From NCBI GenBank assembly GCA_010093635.1, contig MU006779.1, positions 1,015,999-1,079,998 on the forward strand: a stretch of DNA of 64,000 nucleotides, in the 5' to 3' direction. The notes beneath the pieces are model-generated. The model was given only the letters and a program-made list of their open reading frames with translations, was not told the origin of the DNA and searched no databases. The stretch is from Massarina eburnea CBS 473.64 (Eukaryota > Ascomycota > Dothideomycetes > Pleosporales > Massarinaceae). Below are positions 1 to 10,702 of the stretch, one piece after another; within the stretch, counting starts at the first letter, position 1; each line of letters opens with the position of its first letter. Made by a program: the position numbers and the translations under genes.

Positions 1-455
1 ACATTTTAACTACCTAGAATTCGCTAATGTCTCTCTAGAAGAATAATCTATATAAGACTCCAAAGATAACGTTAGGAAAGTAAATTGGACGCTTACGTTA
101 GAATTTTTAAATCTCGAATCTAAGTTTAGCAGCGTAGTCATGAGTTGCAATACGCCTGTAAAACATAAAACACATACATTGTTAATTAGGATACGCTGTC
201 TACACAATAGGTGCGGCGGTAGACGTGGTGCTTACTTTGTAAGGGATTTATCTTGTCTATATAGCTACTGTAAACGCGAAAATGATCACATACGACCATA
301 GGATCATGAGCACAGAGCTTCCCGTCCGCTCAGCTGTACTTAAGCATGATACCGGCGGATTAGTAGTCAGGTGGGTGACCACTGGCGAATACCTGCTGTT
401 GTATGTTTTTGTCTTTTTTTTTTTTTTTGGTGTGGCTAACTAATTATGGGCCCAC
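1..455. other. intergenic, no gene seen
   Basis: A+T-rich sequence with no convincing coding signal. A run of T lies near 414-428. It may hold weathered transposon sequence, but nothing specific can be named. Confidence 0.4.
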
Positions 456-650
456 TACCGCATAATCTCTTACAATTGTTCACGGCTAGCTAGGCCTAAA
501 GGAGAATCCCTCTGTTGCTATCTAATTGGCTAGCTTCAGCTTATGTAGAGGGAGTTCTTTGTACTGACTTTTAGTAGGTTAGCCAATTAGATAGCGACAC
601 AGATTCTCTTTTAGGCCTAGCCATGGACAATTGTAAGAGATTATGCGGTA
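456..650. mobile_element. foldback MITE, Tc1/mariner-like, with TA duplication
   Basis: Two imperfect inverted arms of about 70 bp (458-531 and 577-648) face each other across a spacer of about 45 bp. The outer ends are CCGCATAATCTCTTACAATT and its complement, and each is flanked by the dinucleotide TA (456-457 and 649-650). Short length, long terminal inverted repeats, no coding capacity and TA target duplication are the marks of a Tc1/mariner-type MITE. The arms differ by a few substitutions and small indels, so the copy is not fresh. A transposase source is not in this window. Confidence 0.85.
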
Positions 651-804
651 TGCAGGCAGTCGTTATGTAGACGTATAGTATTTCACTGCCGAAGTGCTTA
701 ACTGCTTTACCCTGTTGAATCCAAGCTAACTATGTTAAGCGAGGTACACTAGAGTTAATAAGTGTAGGAAGGTGTGTCGTATTTCTATAATTCAAGCACT
801 CGCT

Positions 805-1464
805 TTAGCTTTCAACTCCGCAGCACGGCTCCTCTGGCGTCAAGAAGAAGACATTTCCGATAGTCAACGCATCCACAATCTCCCCCAAAGTCGTCGTCGG
901 TTCAATTGCCCACCGGTGTCCAATTGGACAGCTATCGACAACATGAACCTCTAGAACCGGCCTTGTTGCGTACATATTATGCCACAATGCACCCGTGTAA
1001 TGTTGTTGAGGTAAGAAATAATCCTCCTCGTCGTAGGTTCTCAGGAGGGGCAGATGTATATAGCAGTTCTCATGTGCCAGGCTTGTAAGATCCATGCCAT
1101 TAGAGTAGCATCTTTTGCATGCGCTGCCTTGGGTGATAAGACGATTGCGGCCTTCTGTGAAACCGCATTCCCAGTCTCTGCTGCGCAGCACGAGGTCAAA
1201 ATAGCGTTTGGCTCCCTTTGGAAATATTTTCTACAGGAATGGGTTGATCTCCACAGTATTGGGGTCCGTTGGACTGGGCGTAGAGATCGGGTCAAGGAAA
1301 AGGGCTTGGCGAAAGGGCCATGCTTGCAGAACGACCAGGTTGAACGTTTTGTTGATCAGTCGAGCAAGCATAAGCTCGAGAGGGGACAGTTCTGTGTGCA
1401 AGAGTATGTTTTCCACAAGATCTAAAATCGTGCATACTTGTTCTTGGGGGCATCGCTCGTTCAT
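805..1464 (-). pseudogene. fungal F-box protein gene with one in-frame stop
   Basis: One reading frame from an ATG at 1464 to a stop at 805 is interrupted only by TAG at 1231-1233. The N-terminal part (about residues 10-45) has the F-box pattern of small fungal F-box proteins: a hydrophobic helix, then PLELMLARLINKTFNLVV, then QALFLDP. The C-terminal part has the PTTTLGEIVDAL segment usual near the end of this family, and the total of about 219 codons fits the usual 180-250. Such proteins would join an SCF ubiquitin ligase through Skp1. The stop is one C-to-T change from CAG, a typical RIP or deamination product. An intron removing the stop is not obvious. Family assignment is by eye. Confidence 0.6.
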
Positions 1465-2264
1465 GCTGTAGCTGCAGAATTGTAGTCTTTGTCTGCGGGA
1501 TGTTAGCCTTTACTTGTAGGATAAAGACCTCGAATAAGCGTACCTTACGAGCTACACCGTAGTTTCACACGCCTCAGCTCATAAGGCTCAATAATAGAGA
1601 TCGCGAGGGGAGAAGAGGGATAGCAGCTTCGAAATTAAAGTGCCTCGATATTTGAGGCATGCAAGGATTGTACTGCTAAGGTACTCCGCCACATCACCTC
1701 GCAACACCCCGTATGAATGTTGCGCTTGTTTGAGTAATAGCAATCTGGGGCCATGCTTGAATGTTGAATGATTGGAAGCTATTGTTTCTATGTAGAGTGG
1801 CGAGGATGCCACCGAGGGTTACCGTGGTACTGATAAAAGTCATGTGCGATGGTTGCCTAACGACGGATATAAGAACATCGTATGACCCACTACTATCCAC
1901 CATCTCGCAGATACCATGAAGATGCCACGCTCTGTGCTACATCTCTCTCGCTTCTGCCACCAGTCACTGAGTATGATCTCCGTGTCGAGCAACTACGTCT
2001 TGGAATTGAGGCGCGTTCACGTCTTTTAGTCGGAGGTTGTTTGCCGTCTTACGATTATCTGATTTGATCGCTGGAATCACTCGATAGCTATTACGACCGG
2101 ACGCATAAGATAGACGGAAACATCGTGTGATACTGAGAAAGAATACAGAAAAAAATACTGAGTGATTACTTCACAAGATCATATCCAATACCCCAAACGC
2201 AATTATTCTCTTCGAAGTTTTGTAGAGACACTGCTAACGTACGCTTTGTCCCTCTTTCTCTCCT
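1465..2264. other. intergenic, no gene seen
   Basis: Short open frames on both strands here show no family resemblance and no splice structure. Probably the upstream region of the F-box locus and the 3' flank of the fucosidase gene. Confidence 0.4.
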
Positions 2265-3776
2265 TCATCTTCGCGTGCCGAGTGCTTGGAAACTTTCTAC
2301 CAAGGGTGCAGCATTTGCTTGCGTAATACTCAATCGAATCCTTGCAGTCTCGATTCCCTGGCTCAGCTTATGGATTCTCTTATATCCCATCGAGGACCCA
2401 TTGACAACCGTCTCGTAGCCACCGTTCACGCCGATATCAATCGTATACCCGCCAATACGCTGACCAAGCGCGATGTGCTCTTGTACGACAAAAGCATCAA
2501 CGAGAAATGTATCCCCCAATTCGATTTCCAAAAAGCCGGTCGTCTCGTTGTCATTTGTTGCCCAGTAAGTATCTCTGTTCGAATCGAGGATGTTGGTGGG
2601 CCCGAAGAGCGCGCTATTGTTTCCGCGAATACTACTTGCGGCCACAGCCATAGATGGATCTAGCAATGTCCGGTTCAAGAACGCATCGCGTAGCGTCCTA
2701 AACTCCAACAGCGTGTCCAAATCCCTTTCGACAACTCTCCCAGTCGAATCAGGCGGTACATCCAGCAACAAATTAACACTCTGCCCCACCGACTTCAAGT
2801 ACATATCCAACAGCTCCTGAGCAGTCTTCGTATTCTCGCCGACATGATAGAACCACCCATCATGAATCCGCGCGTCCGCTTCAGCAGGAGTCCAGTACAC
2901 ACCGTCCCTCACACCCGTTTGCAGCTCTTCACCGCTATACCGCGTTTCATCCTGAGTCCTGCTAATCGTGTGCCAGTTAGTAGGAACCGTGACCCCATCC
3001 TCATTTCCCACCCATCTCGCATCCACGCCTTGGTGTCCCCACATGATGGCGTTGGGTTGGTGTTCGCGAATGATGTCTCTGAATTTAGCCCAGTCAAAAG
3101 TCTGCACGGTATCCGATCCACTCGCGCCATCGAGCCAGAGTTCGAAGAGTTCGATTCCGGATCCATCATCTAATCGCATGGTGACCAACTCTGACAACTG
3201 TTGGGCGTACAACTCATTATAGTCGCCTGGACTATCGTCCCCGAAGATCTGCGGCTCGGCGTAGATGGTCCCGGTTAGGTTGTCTTTTGGCATGGCGGGA
3301 TCGCGATGGATATCCCACGGACTGAGATAAAGTGCAAACTTAATCCCGAATTTCTTCGCCGATTCGGCCGCCATGCGCACTACGTCTGCACTCAGTCCCG
3401 CCGCAACACGGTCTTTTGCCCACTTGCCGTTCCCGATCTTATAAGTCGTGGTGTTGGTGTCCCACAACGCCATTCCATCGTGGTGTTTCGCCGTTAATAT
3501 GAATCCCGCAGCCCCTGCATCGGCGAACGATTTGGCCCATTGATCCGTGTCCAGTGTTGTTGGGTTAAAGACGTCTGGAGTACTTTGGCTGCGGCCCCAT
3601 TCTTCGTTTGTGAAGGTGTTGGGGCCGAAGTGTACGAAGATGTAGTACTCTAGTCGGTGCCAGTCGAGTTGTCGCGACGATGGGGTTTGCAGGTATGGAG
3701 TTGGTGGGGTCTGGCTTGATGTTGTGTGTGCTAACCATGACACGGCCGCGAGCAGCAGCGCTGTGGTTCGGTGCAT
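2265..3776 (-). CDS. secreted alpha-L-fucosidase, GH29, with C-terminal discoidin-like domain
   Basis: Intronless 503-residue protein. Residues 1-21 form a signal peptide (basic start, ALLLAAVSWLA core). The GH29 barrel spans roughly 30-350: the substrate-loop motif AKHHDG is at 96-101 and the probable catalytic nucleophile is Asp216 in FELWLDGASG. From about 380 a beta-rich segment with an ILDSNRDTYWAT stretch resembles F5/8 type C (discoidin) modules found behind GH29 domains. It should hydrolyse terminal alpha-L-fucose from glycans outside the cell. Several N-x-S/T sequons fit secretion. The ATG at 3776 directly precedes the signal peptide. Lack of introns contrasts with most core genes here and could reflect transfer, but this is not proof. 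Confidence 0.9.
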   Translation of the reverse strand: MHRTTALLLAAVSWLAHTTSSQTPPTPYLQTPSSRQLDWHRLEYYIFVHFGPNTFTNEEWGRSQSTPDVFNPTTLDTDQWAKSFADAGAAGFILTAKHHDGMALWDTNTTTYKIGNGKWAKDRVAAGLSADVVRMAAESAKKFGIKFALYLSPWDIHRDPAMPKDNLTGTIYAEPQIFGDDSPGDYNELYAQQLSELVTMRLDDGSGIELFELWLDGASGSDTVQTFDWAKFRDIIREHQPNAIMWGHQGVDARWVGNEDGVTVPTNWHTISRTQDETRYSGEELQTGVRDGVYWTPAEADARIHDGWFYHVGENTKTAQELLDMYLKSVGQSVNLLLDVPPDSTGRVVERDLDTLLEFRTLRDAFLNRTLLDPSMAVAASSIRGNNSALFGPTNILDSNRDTYWATNDNETTGFLEIELGDTFLVDAFVVQEHIALGQRIGGYTIDIGVNGGYETVVNGSSMGYKRIHKLSQGIETARIRLSITQANAAPLVESFQALGTRR

Positions 3777-4742
3777 GAGGATTACTAATAATCAAGGGGT
3801 AGGTTATCAAAGCGGTTAGGAGTGCTATAACGACGACAGTCGCCTTTTTATGAGGGATAGTAAAAGAAAGGCTCTTATTGAGGCGTTGACAATATTTTAC
3901 ACTGTGCTTTTCAATTACCAGTATGTACCCCGCAATGAAGATGCGGCTCTTAATCAAATTATCCATGTCCCTTATCTATATCCTCGGCAGTGGGTAAGGA
4001 GTGCAGGTCGCGTTTCCTTCAATGATTCTGTAGGAAACATTCTGTAAAATGACCACGTACAGGGAGTGGAAAAATGACGGGGAGCAATAATGTTAATATG
4101 CCAGTGATCAATAGAGACGTTGGTGGTGAGGTGCCATTGATCCATCGTGTAAGCGACAAATGATACCTACGGTAATATAATTGGCGAATACAATAGATAT
4201 TTGTAGTAAGCGGAACGGAATGCGTTGCCGAAAGCATATAAAGGCGAAATCCGGAAGTTCGGCCGAGTTGCCGGAGGGTTGTCTGAATAGTATAAGTCTT
4301 TCGAACTTGGCAAAGCCGTTGCTCGTCCGGCAATAGACACGCGCACATGTGGACGGTAGTGGACCTTATCAGCATCCACACTAAATGTATCCTAAAGGCG
4401 TCGCTTACCTTTTCTAACCTTATTATACTAATCGTCTCACGTGTTGAAAGGATTCTGAGCGTATATTATATGCCCGCAGCCAATCACAACGGCGAGAAAA
4501 GTTCCGGAGAAAGGTCGCGAAGAAAAGTTCTCTATAATATGAAACATTAACACGGCATCTTAGTGTAGGAGTCCGTAGGGTGGAAATGTTTGTCAGTTTG
4601 AAGAAATTCGTTGACCGTCGTGTTGACTATAAGAAGACTTCGTTCCAATGCCACCTTAGCATCACATCGCTTCCATCATCTCTACTTTCTATCTTGAACA
4701 CGTATTTGCCATTTATCACCACCACTAATATCAAAAGCAAAA
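3777..4742. other. intergenic region between divergent genes
   Basis: Separates the minus-strand fucosidase from the plus-strand SDR gene and must hold both promoters. No further gene was recognised. The last 60 bases before 4743 are pyrimidine-rich with an A-rich start context (AAAATGC). Confidence 0.5.
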
Positions 4743-5483
4743 ATGCACATCCTCATCTTCGGCGCAACAGGACGAACCGGCATCCACGCCTACAAATACG
4801 CCCTCGAGCAAGGTAACCCCATTCCAGACCCTCATCCACCTTCCATCAAAACCAAGCACTCACAACCCCCAGGGCACCACGTAACCATCCTCGTCCGCAA
4901 CGCGTCATCAATCCCACCCCAAGAAAACCTCACAATCGTATACGGCTCCGTAACCTCCGAAGCCGACGTAAGCAAAGCGTTTACCGCAGCCGGCCAACCC
5001 ATCGACGCAGTCGTAACCTGTCTCAACGCGCGGCGCACCTCGGAGTTCCCCTGGGCGAAATTCCTCGGACCACCGCGTCTCCTTGCCGATTCGACAGCGC
5101 TCGTAGCAAGACAACTCCGGGCACAGAAGCACAAGTCACGTCTCGTTATCATGAGCGGACAGGGCGTTGGCGAGAGTTGGGCCGTCACGCCGTGGATCGT
5201 ACGATTTTTGATACGGCATTCTAATGTGGGAAGGACGTATGACGATATGATACTCGTGGATAAGGAGATTGAAGGGAATTGTGGGGAGAATGTTGCGTGG
5301 GTGTCTACGGTGGCGGTGGGACTTAGTGGTGGGGGAAAGAAGCCGGTGAAGACGTTTGATGTGAGGAAGGGTGGGGCTGGGTGGTTTATTTCTAGGGAGA
5401 GTTGTGCGATGTGGATGGCTGATGTGGCGATGGGGAAGATGGGGGAGGAGTTCGATGGGAAGAGGGTTATGGTGTCGAATTGA
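4743..5483 (+). CDS. atypical SDR, NAD(P)-binding oxidoreductase
   Basis: The frame is open from ATG 4743 to 5483, but a 60-bp GT-AG intron at 4813-4872 is likely: removing it keeps frame and joins the Rossmann start to strand 2 (LEQG-HHVTILVR), giving 226 residues in place of 246 with an odd proline-rich insert. The N-terminus has the dinucleotide-binding motif GATGRTG (residues 7-13), typical of the NmrA/biliverdin-reductase-B-like atypical SDRs. A later VIMSGQGVGESW matches the conserved strand-turn of that group. It likely uses NAD(P)H on a small substrate in the cytosol; the substrate cannot be read. No signal peptide or membrane segment. Confidence 0.8.
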   Translation: MHILIFGATGRTGIHAYKYALEQGNPIPDPHPPSIKTKHSQPPGHHVTILVRNASSIPPQENLTIVYGSVTSEADVSKAFTAAGQPIDAVVTCLNARRTSEFPWAKFLGPPRLLADSTALVARQLRAQKHKSRLVIMSGQGVGESWAVTPWIVRFLIRHSNVGRTYDDMILVDKEIEGNCGENVAWVSTVAVGLSGGGKKPVKTFDVRKGGAGWFISRESCAMWMADVAMGKMGEEFDGKRVMVSN

Positions 5484-6909
5484 ACGTCGTGGATTGCATG
5501 GTGTGAGGGATGTGGGGTAATACATTTTGGTGCAGTGGTGTTTGGATAGTCGGAATAGTTCGGAGATGTTTCTTTTGTAATGTTAGTACAGAGTTCAATG
5601 TTTTCTCTAAGCTCATTCACGTGACTGAAGATTGAGGATATTCACAATACAGGACGACATGTCGATGATTTAAGAAAGAGGTGCGTTTGCGAGGGTCCAC
5701 GCTAACCTGATTAAGAAACACGTGGACCATGACACGTGACCATTGTGAACATCGAGGAAATACATGTAACTTGACTACATATGTAGTCGTTCGGACGAGT
5801 GTTCGTCAGCCTTGGGTTATATGAGTTGGAACCCTTGTTTCAAAAACAGAAGAGTAATAGAATTGGATGGAAACTGAGAGGTGAGGTCGTGTTTTGTTGC
5901 TCCATGCACGCTTTGTGTGTTCCAATACATACATACATATGTATGTATGTACATATATAGTTTTCGACGACTCATAGCCTAAGCAAATTACAATGCTAGT
6001 ATCATTAGTCAAGCTGCGTACGCTTAATAGAACGGTACATGTACATAACATTCCTTTCTACCCAAGTCCCGTGACTCGGTTAGAGGGCGGGTGATATGAC
6101 CGACTTCGGAGGGCCTAGCGCGAACAGTTCGGAGACGTGTTCATCACGCCATCGCTATCGTGAGAAAATGATCCCGAAAAGTTGTCTGGTGTTGGGTGAT
6201 GGACATGCGGCCTAGAAGGCGGTGGCAAATAGAAAGCTTCTAGCCGTTGCCGATCAGGGTCGCACTTGCCGTTATGCACTGTGCCTGCAGCCACGCAGCT
6301 GCCAGAAATAAGATTTTGCGCCTTCCTGTCACAGATAACCTTCTTCTCACTTAACTTCCTGAATCACTTCTTCTTGAGAGAAAACATCGCAGGCCACCGG
6401 TAGTAGTGAGGTCACAAAAAGGTCAAGTCGTCGTCTCGAGCCGACCCACTCTCCCCGCAAAGCCCAGAGTCCGGGGAAATAACTCGGCAATCTCCGAGCC
6501 GGGTTCGGAAATACGGCTCACCCCTGTCGCAGGAACTCACCGCCTCCCCTCAGGGGCATCGTTCGAAAATTTGTGCAAGTTGTGCTTCGCCTCCTTTTCT
6601 GTTTCGCCCCACCAATCCCGCTCCTTCATAAAACGCATGCACGCCCTCGCGCTGTTCCCCGCATTCACACCACTTCACTCACTCACCAAACATTCACTCG
6701 TTGCGATTCACCTGTCGCAGACTCTTTAGGAAAGCGTAAACGCGAACACTTGTTACGTCCACGTGTCACCGGGCTCCGAAACCGCAAAGCAAAACCTATA
6801 GTTCATCACTTTTTCTTCAGCCATCACACCATCACACCACCTCGATAACCTCGATAACCTCGACAACCTCACCACAACTTTACGTGTAAAACCATCTAAG
6901 ATCTACACA
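5484..6909. other. intergenic region with a 26-bp perfect palindrome
   Basis: No gene recognised. 5926-5951 is a perfect palindrome made of CATA/TATG units (centre 5938/5939). The part from about 6590 to 6909 is pyrimidine-rich and is the likely promoter and 5' leader of the gene at 6910; CACCTCGATAACCTCGATAA-type repeats occur just before it. Confidence 0.5.
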
Positions 6910-7239
6910 ATGGCCTTCCGGTTCATGCTCCCTAACCGTCTCCCTATAACTGCTGCCTCTTTCGCAGCCAAGCGCGTACCAGCGACTGTCCGCTACAACT
7001 CCTCGTCTAACTCCGGACGGGCCTCCAGGGTCATTCAGATTGCGGCGCAAGCCGAAAAGCCCAGTAAGTCGACTTCTACTGTATCGGTGTTGAATGCAGG
7101 GGCTGACTAGAGTGCAGATGCCATGGAAGCAACTGTCCCCATTATGTGGGTCCTATGCGGCGGCCTCATCTTCACGGCTTGGAACCGCATCGAGGAGAAG
7201 AGCGGCCAGGAGAATGTCGATAAGCTCCTCATCGTTTAA
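6910..7239 (+). CDS. small mitochondrial single-pass membrane protein
   Basis: Two exons, 6910-7063 and 7118-7239, joined over a 54-bp intron (donor GTAAGT, acceptor GTGCAG), give 91 residues. Residues 1-30 are rich in Arg, Ser and Ala without acids and look like a mitochondrial presequence (an RYNSSS segment lies around 29-34). After a basic-amphipathic stretch, one membrane segment (PIMWVLCGGLIFTAW) is followed by a short charged tail ending KLLIV. It resembles small inner-membrane accessory subunits of respiratory complexes, but I do not recognise the exact family. Splicing is needed: read-through stops 16 codons into the intron. The long pyrimidine-rich upstream region suggests strong housekeeping expression. 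Confidence 0.75.
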
Positions 7240-7960
7240 TTTTTCTTCTTCCTATCGACGATACCTTCCGTCCCTATCAATCGACTCGTTCGGCGGCATT
7301 GCATCTTCGGCATTCGATACTGCATAGTGAACGTGGGATAAACTTCGACTTCGAGTGCATATAGACTTTTGTTTTGGCTTTGGTGCATAGTGGGAACTTC
7401 TCGGATGGGATAATAGGGTCGTCTGCTAGGCTTAGCATGGCTTGCTTAGGAAGCTGGAATGGAATGGAATATGGGAATGGCGTTGGAACGGCATACTCAC
7501 GACTTCTCCCTAGATTATTAGACCTCAACTTTTCACATTATTCTCAACTTCTTTTCGTTACATTACTAAACTATTGATTGTTCTGCAGCGGCTAAATCAA
7601 TATAGGGAACTTCCACCGGGTAAACCACCAATCACAACAGGCTCCTCCCAGTTGAAGAACACTATCCGATCAACACTTTAGTAGCCAGCAAAATTATTCC
7701 GCCTTGTCGATATTGCCAGAGCATCTCCCTAGCGTTGCGTCCGGAAGATTGCCGGCTGGTGGACAAACAACGGTCCGTCATGCACCATGTTCCCCTCCTT
7801 GTGGATCGTCAATACTCCCATTAGCGATCGTGCAGACATCTTTATTGCTCTCTTTCCGTAAGATGGATGTTGAGAAACCTCGGGTCAGAAGTTCTTCCAG
7901 ATTCTGGTGGGGTTAAGTATCGAAGGTATCGCATTGCAGTTGGACCGGACATTCGCGACC
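7240..7960. other. intergenic, no gene seen
   Basis: 3' flank of the small mitochondrial gene and promoter of the DUF5695-type gene. Short frames here have no family resemblance. Confidence 0.4.
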
Positions 7961-10702
7961 ATGTTGATGGTTCGGAATCTTCTCCTTGCAGCCTCGGTTG
8001 TTCTTGTCGAGGCGCAGGATAATCTAGGCGTCGCTCAAGGGTACACCACGTTCAAAACCAGCGCTTTCAATGGGCAGGTGGTGAAACAGTCGCAAACACT
8101 GGCGTCGCTGCGAAGCGCATCGTCCAACTTCGACTTTCTACCACTGGATTTAATATCACAACTTGCAGCGAACGGGGTCCACCATACTGGCGACATCACG
8201 ATCCGTTACCGAACCTCCGGAACTACGGCATGGACGAGCATCGACTCTTCGACTTCTAGAAAGGCTGTCACACCCCTGACTACCCTTGGAACGAACGTCG
8301 TCGCGGGTGCCGATATAGCTGCTACGCTCGGCAGTAACCTACCGTTCAAAGTAACTAGAGAATGGATTGCGCAAGGCAAGGATCTAGCCCTTCGCTTCAA
8401 CATCACAAACACAGCTACCAGCAGCATCGAGCTTGGAAGCCTTGGCTTACCCATCATCATCAACAACATCTTCACCAATCGACTGGCTACCGATACGCAA
8501 GACAAATGCTCTCTCGCAGACCCATACATTGGTCTCCAAGCGGGCTTCGTTCGAGTCTCGCCGTTGAAAGGCACTGGGAATGCTCTCGCCGTCGCACCTC
8601 TCGGATCAACGCGATTCGAGGCTTGGAGATTTCTGACGGAACAGTCGGGGAACTTTGGGTATCAGGGTCAGACGTTCGAGGGCAATTATGAGTGGCAGAT
8701 TCATAGTCTGGCTTGGGCGGAGAATGAGTGGAAGAGCGCTACTCCGTGGAATACGGCGACCAGCAAGAGTTTGAAGGCGGGAGAGGTGTATTCTGTGGGA
8801 GTAAGATTTCTTCTTGCGGACTCGGTACAGGGTATTGAGGATGTTGTCAGTGCGAGTGGTACGCCTTTGGCTGTAGGAATTCCCGGATATGTTGTGCCCG
8901 CGGATCTCACCGCACGCCTCTATCTCAACTACACCGCAGCAGTAACATCTATCGACACTGGTGGTGCTTTCACAGTGACAGCACCTACGTCTTCCGGCCA
9001 GGCATACAAGTTAGTCCCGACAGGACAAGTCTGGGGCCGGGCACGAGTCACTATCGTATACGCCGATGGAAAAGAACAAACCATCCACTACTTTCTCCCC
9101 AAAGCCACTCCATCCACACTCGCAGATCTCGGAAAGTTCTTCACAACATCGGCGCATTTCACGAATACTTCCGACCCATTCAACAGAGCCCCATCAATAA
9201 TGACGTACGACCGCGAACTAAACCGCATCGTCGACCAAGACCCCCGCGTCTGGATCGCCGGCCTCAGCGACGAAGGTGGAACAGGCGCCTACCTAGCCAC
9301 CGCAATGAAACAATTCATCCAACCCAAAGCCAACGAAGTATCCATCCTCGATGCCTTCATCCACGACACCCTCGTCGGCACCCTCCAACAAAACAACACC
9401 TTCGGCATCGTAGCAAGCGCATTCTTCTACGACCCCACCACCCTCCCCACATACCCCTACGACAAGTCCACCGACTGGACATCCTGGACATCCTGGACCC
9501 GAGACCGCGCCTACACGACGCGCCGAGCATACAACTACATCCACCCCGTGGCAACATACTGGGCCATGTACCGCGTCGCACGCAACTACCCCAGCACCAG
9601 CACGAACCTCCGAGCAGAATGGCCCTGGTACCTCTCCCGCGCATACAACACGACGCAATACTGTCTCTCCAACCGCGCAGCGAACTGCGACTACGGCCTC
9701 GTCGGCCTAATGGGCGAAACAGTGCTCGGATCCCTGCTCACCGACCTCCAACACGAAAACATGAGCTCGGAAGCCGCGGCCCTAGAAACCACGATGCGGT
9801 ACCGCGCAACGCTATGGTCGACGCAAGCCGTCCCGTACGGCAGCGAGATGGCGTGGGATAGTACGGGTCAGGAGGGCGTGTATTACTGGAGCGATTACTT
9901 CGGGTTCAGCGCCACGGTGGCGAAGACGGTGGGGAGTGTGTTGGGGTATATGACGACGGTGCCGCATTGGGGGTGGAATGGGAATGCGAGGAGGTATTGG
10001 GATTTTGTGTATGGTGGGAAGTTGAGGCAGGTGGAGAGGCAGATTCATCATTATGGGTCTGGGCTTAATTCTTTGCCGTTGCTGGCGTGGGTGGAGGGGA
10101 ATGGCGGTGGTGGTGGTGGTGGTGCAGGGGAGGAGGAGGAGGAGTTGTTGTATGCGCTGAGGGTTGGGTTCGCGGGGAATATGGCGCCGTTGACGAATGT
10201 GGATCAGGAGGGCTTTGCGGCAGCGGCGTTTCATTCGTTTCCTGAGTTGCTGAGGTGGGATGCGTATTCGGGGGATTATGGGCCGGGGTTTTTGGGCTTG
10301 GCGTTGGGGCAGTGTGTTTACATTGTCTCGTCTTCTCGGTACGGCGATGTGGTGTTCGGGGGAAATCTTGTCGAGGAAAGTTCTAATACTACTACCGTTG
10401 TCGTCGAGCCGCGGGATGCGGTTCGTAGACGCGTTTTTGTGGCTGAGTTGGGGCTGAAGGTCGAGATTAGTGCGGGGGTGTTGGAGAGAGTGGTATTTGG
10501 GAGGGGGTCGGGGAGTTTGGAGTTGGTTGTTGGCGCCGCGTCGACTGAGGATGGGTTGAAGGCTACGGAGGTGGTTGTTTGGGTTAAGGAGGTTGGGAAG
10601 GTGGGAACGAGGTTTGGGGTTGTTGATGCGGTGGAGGGGAGGGGTGGGTGGGTGGTGGGGTTGGAAGGGGAAACGACTGGGGTAAAGATCGTGGAGAGTT
10701 AG
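7961..10702 (+). CDS. large secreted DUF5695-type putative glycoside hydrolase
   Basis: Intronless. The frame is open further upstream, but the first ATG is 7961, directly before a signal peptide (MLMVRNLLLAASVVLVEAQ), giving 913 residues. An N-terminal beta-sandwich-like half (about 30-420) carries several N-glycosylation sequons. The middle and C-terminal half (about 440-760) is Trp/Tyr-rich and helical (WPWYLSRAYN, WDSTGQEGVYYWSDYFG, PHWGWNGNARRYWDF), as in (alpha/alpha)6-barrel glycosidases. I assign it to the DUF5695 family of fungal and bacterial secreted proteins from memory; the reaction is unknown. A Gly7 run followed by a Glu run interrupts the barrel and is probably a loop. Codon use shifts towards G-rich codons in the last third. 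With the GH29 gene it makes two glycosidase-type secreted proteins within 8 kb. Confidence 0.75.
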   Translation: MLMVRNLLLAASVVLVEAQDNLGVAQGYTTFKTSAFNGQVVKQSQTLASLRSASSNFDFLPLDLISQLAANGVHHTGDITIRYRTSGTTAWTSIDSSTSRKAVTPLTTLGTNVVAGADIAATLGSNLPFKVTREWIAQGKDLALRFNITNTATSSIELGSLGLPIIINNIFTNRLATDTQDKCSLADPYIGLQAGFVRVSPLKGTGNALAVAPLGSTRFEAWRFLTEQSGNFGYQGQTFEGNYEWQIHSLAWAENEWKSATPWNTATSKSLKAGEVYSVGVRFLLADSVQGIEDVVSASGTPLAVGIPGYVVPADLTARLYLNYTAAVTSIDTGGAFTVTAPTSSGQAYKLVPTGQVWGRARVTIVYADGKEQTIHYFLPKATPSTLADLGKFFTTSAHFTNTSDPFNRAPSIMTYDRELNRIVDQDPRVWIAGLSDEGGTGAYLATAMKQFIQPKANEVSILDAFIHDTLVGTLQQNNTFGIVASAFFYDPTTLPTYPYDKSTDWTSWTSWTRDRAYTTRRAYNYIHPVATYWAMYRVARNYPSTSTNLRAEWPWYLSRAYNTTQYCLSNRAANCDYGLVGLMGETVLGSLLTDLQHENMSSEAAALETTMRYRATLWSTQAVPYGSEMAWDSTGQEGVYYWSDYFGFSATVAKTVGSVLGYMTTVPHWGWNGNARRYWDFVYGGKLRQVERQIHHYGSGLNSLPLLAWVEGNGGGGGGGAGEEEEELLYALRVGFAGNMAPLTNVDQEGFAAAAFHSFPELLRWDAYSGDYGPGFLGLALGQCVYIVSSSRYGDVVFGGNLVEESSNTTTVVVEPRDAVRRRVFVAELGLKVEISAGVLERVVFGRGSGSLELVVGAASTEDGLKATEVVVWVKEVGKVGTRFGVVDAVEGRGGWVVGLEGETTGVKIVES

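Noticed and set aside
10..207. 65-codon minus-strand frame at the left edge
   Set aside because: Too short and compositionally ordinary; a possible weathered transposon piece but not supportable.
4832..5620. 262-codon open frame on the minus strand over the SDR gene
   Set aside because: Antisense shadow of the coding strand; His/Pro/Ser composition without domain, while the plus strand has a clear Rossmann motif.
9293..9658. Cys/Val/Gly-rich minus-strand frame inside the DUF5695-type gene
   Set aside because: Reverse complement of C-rich wobble positions; no family resemblance.
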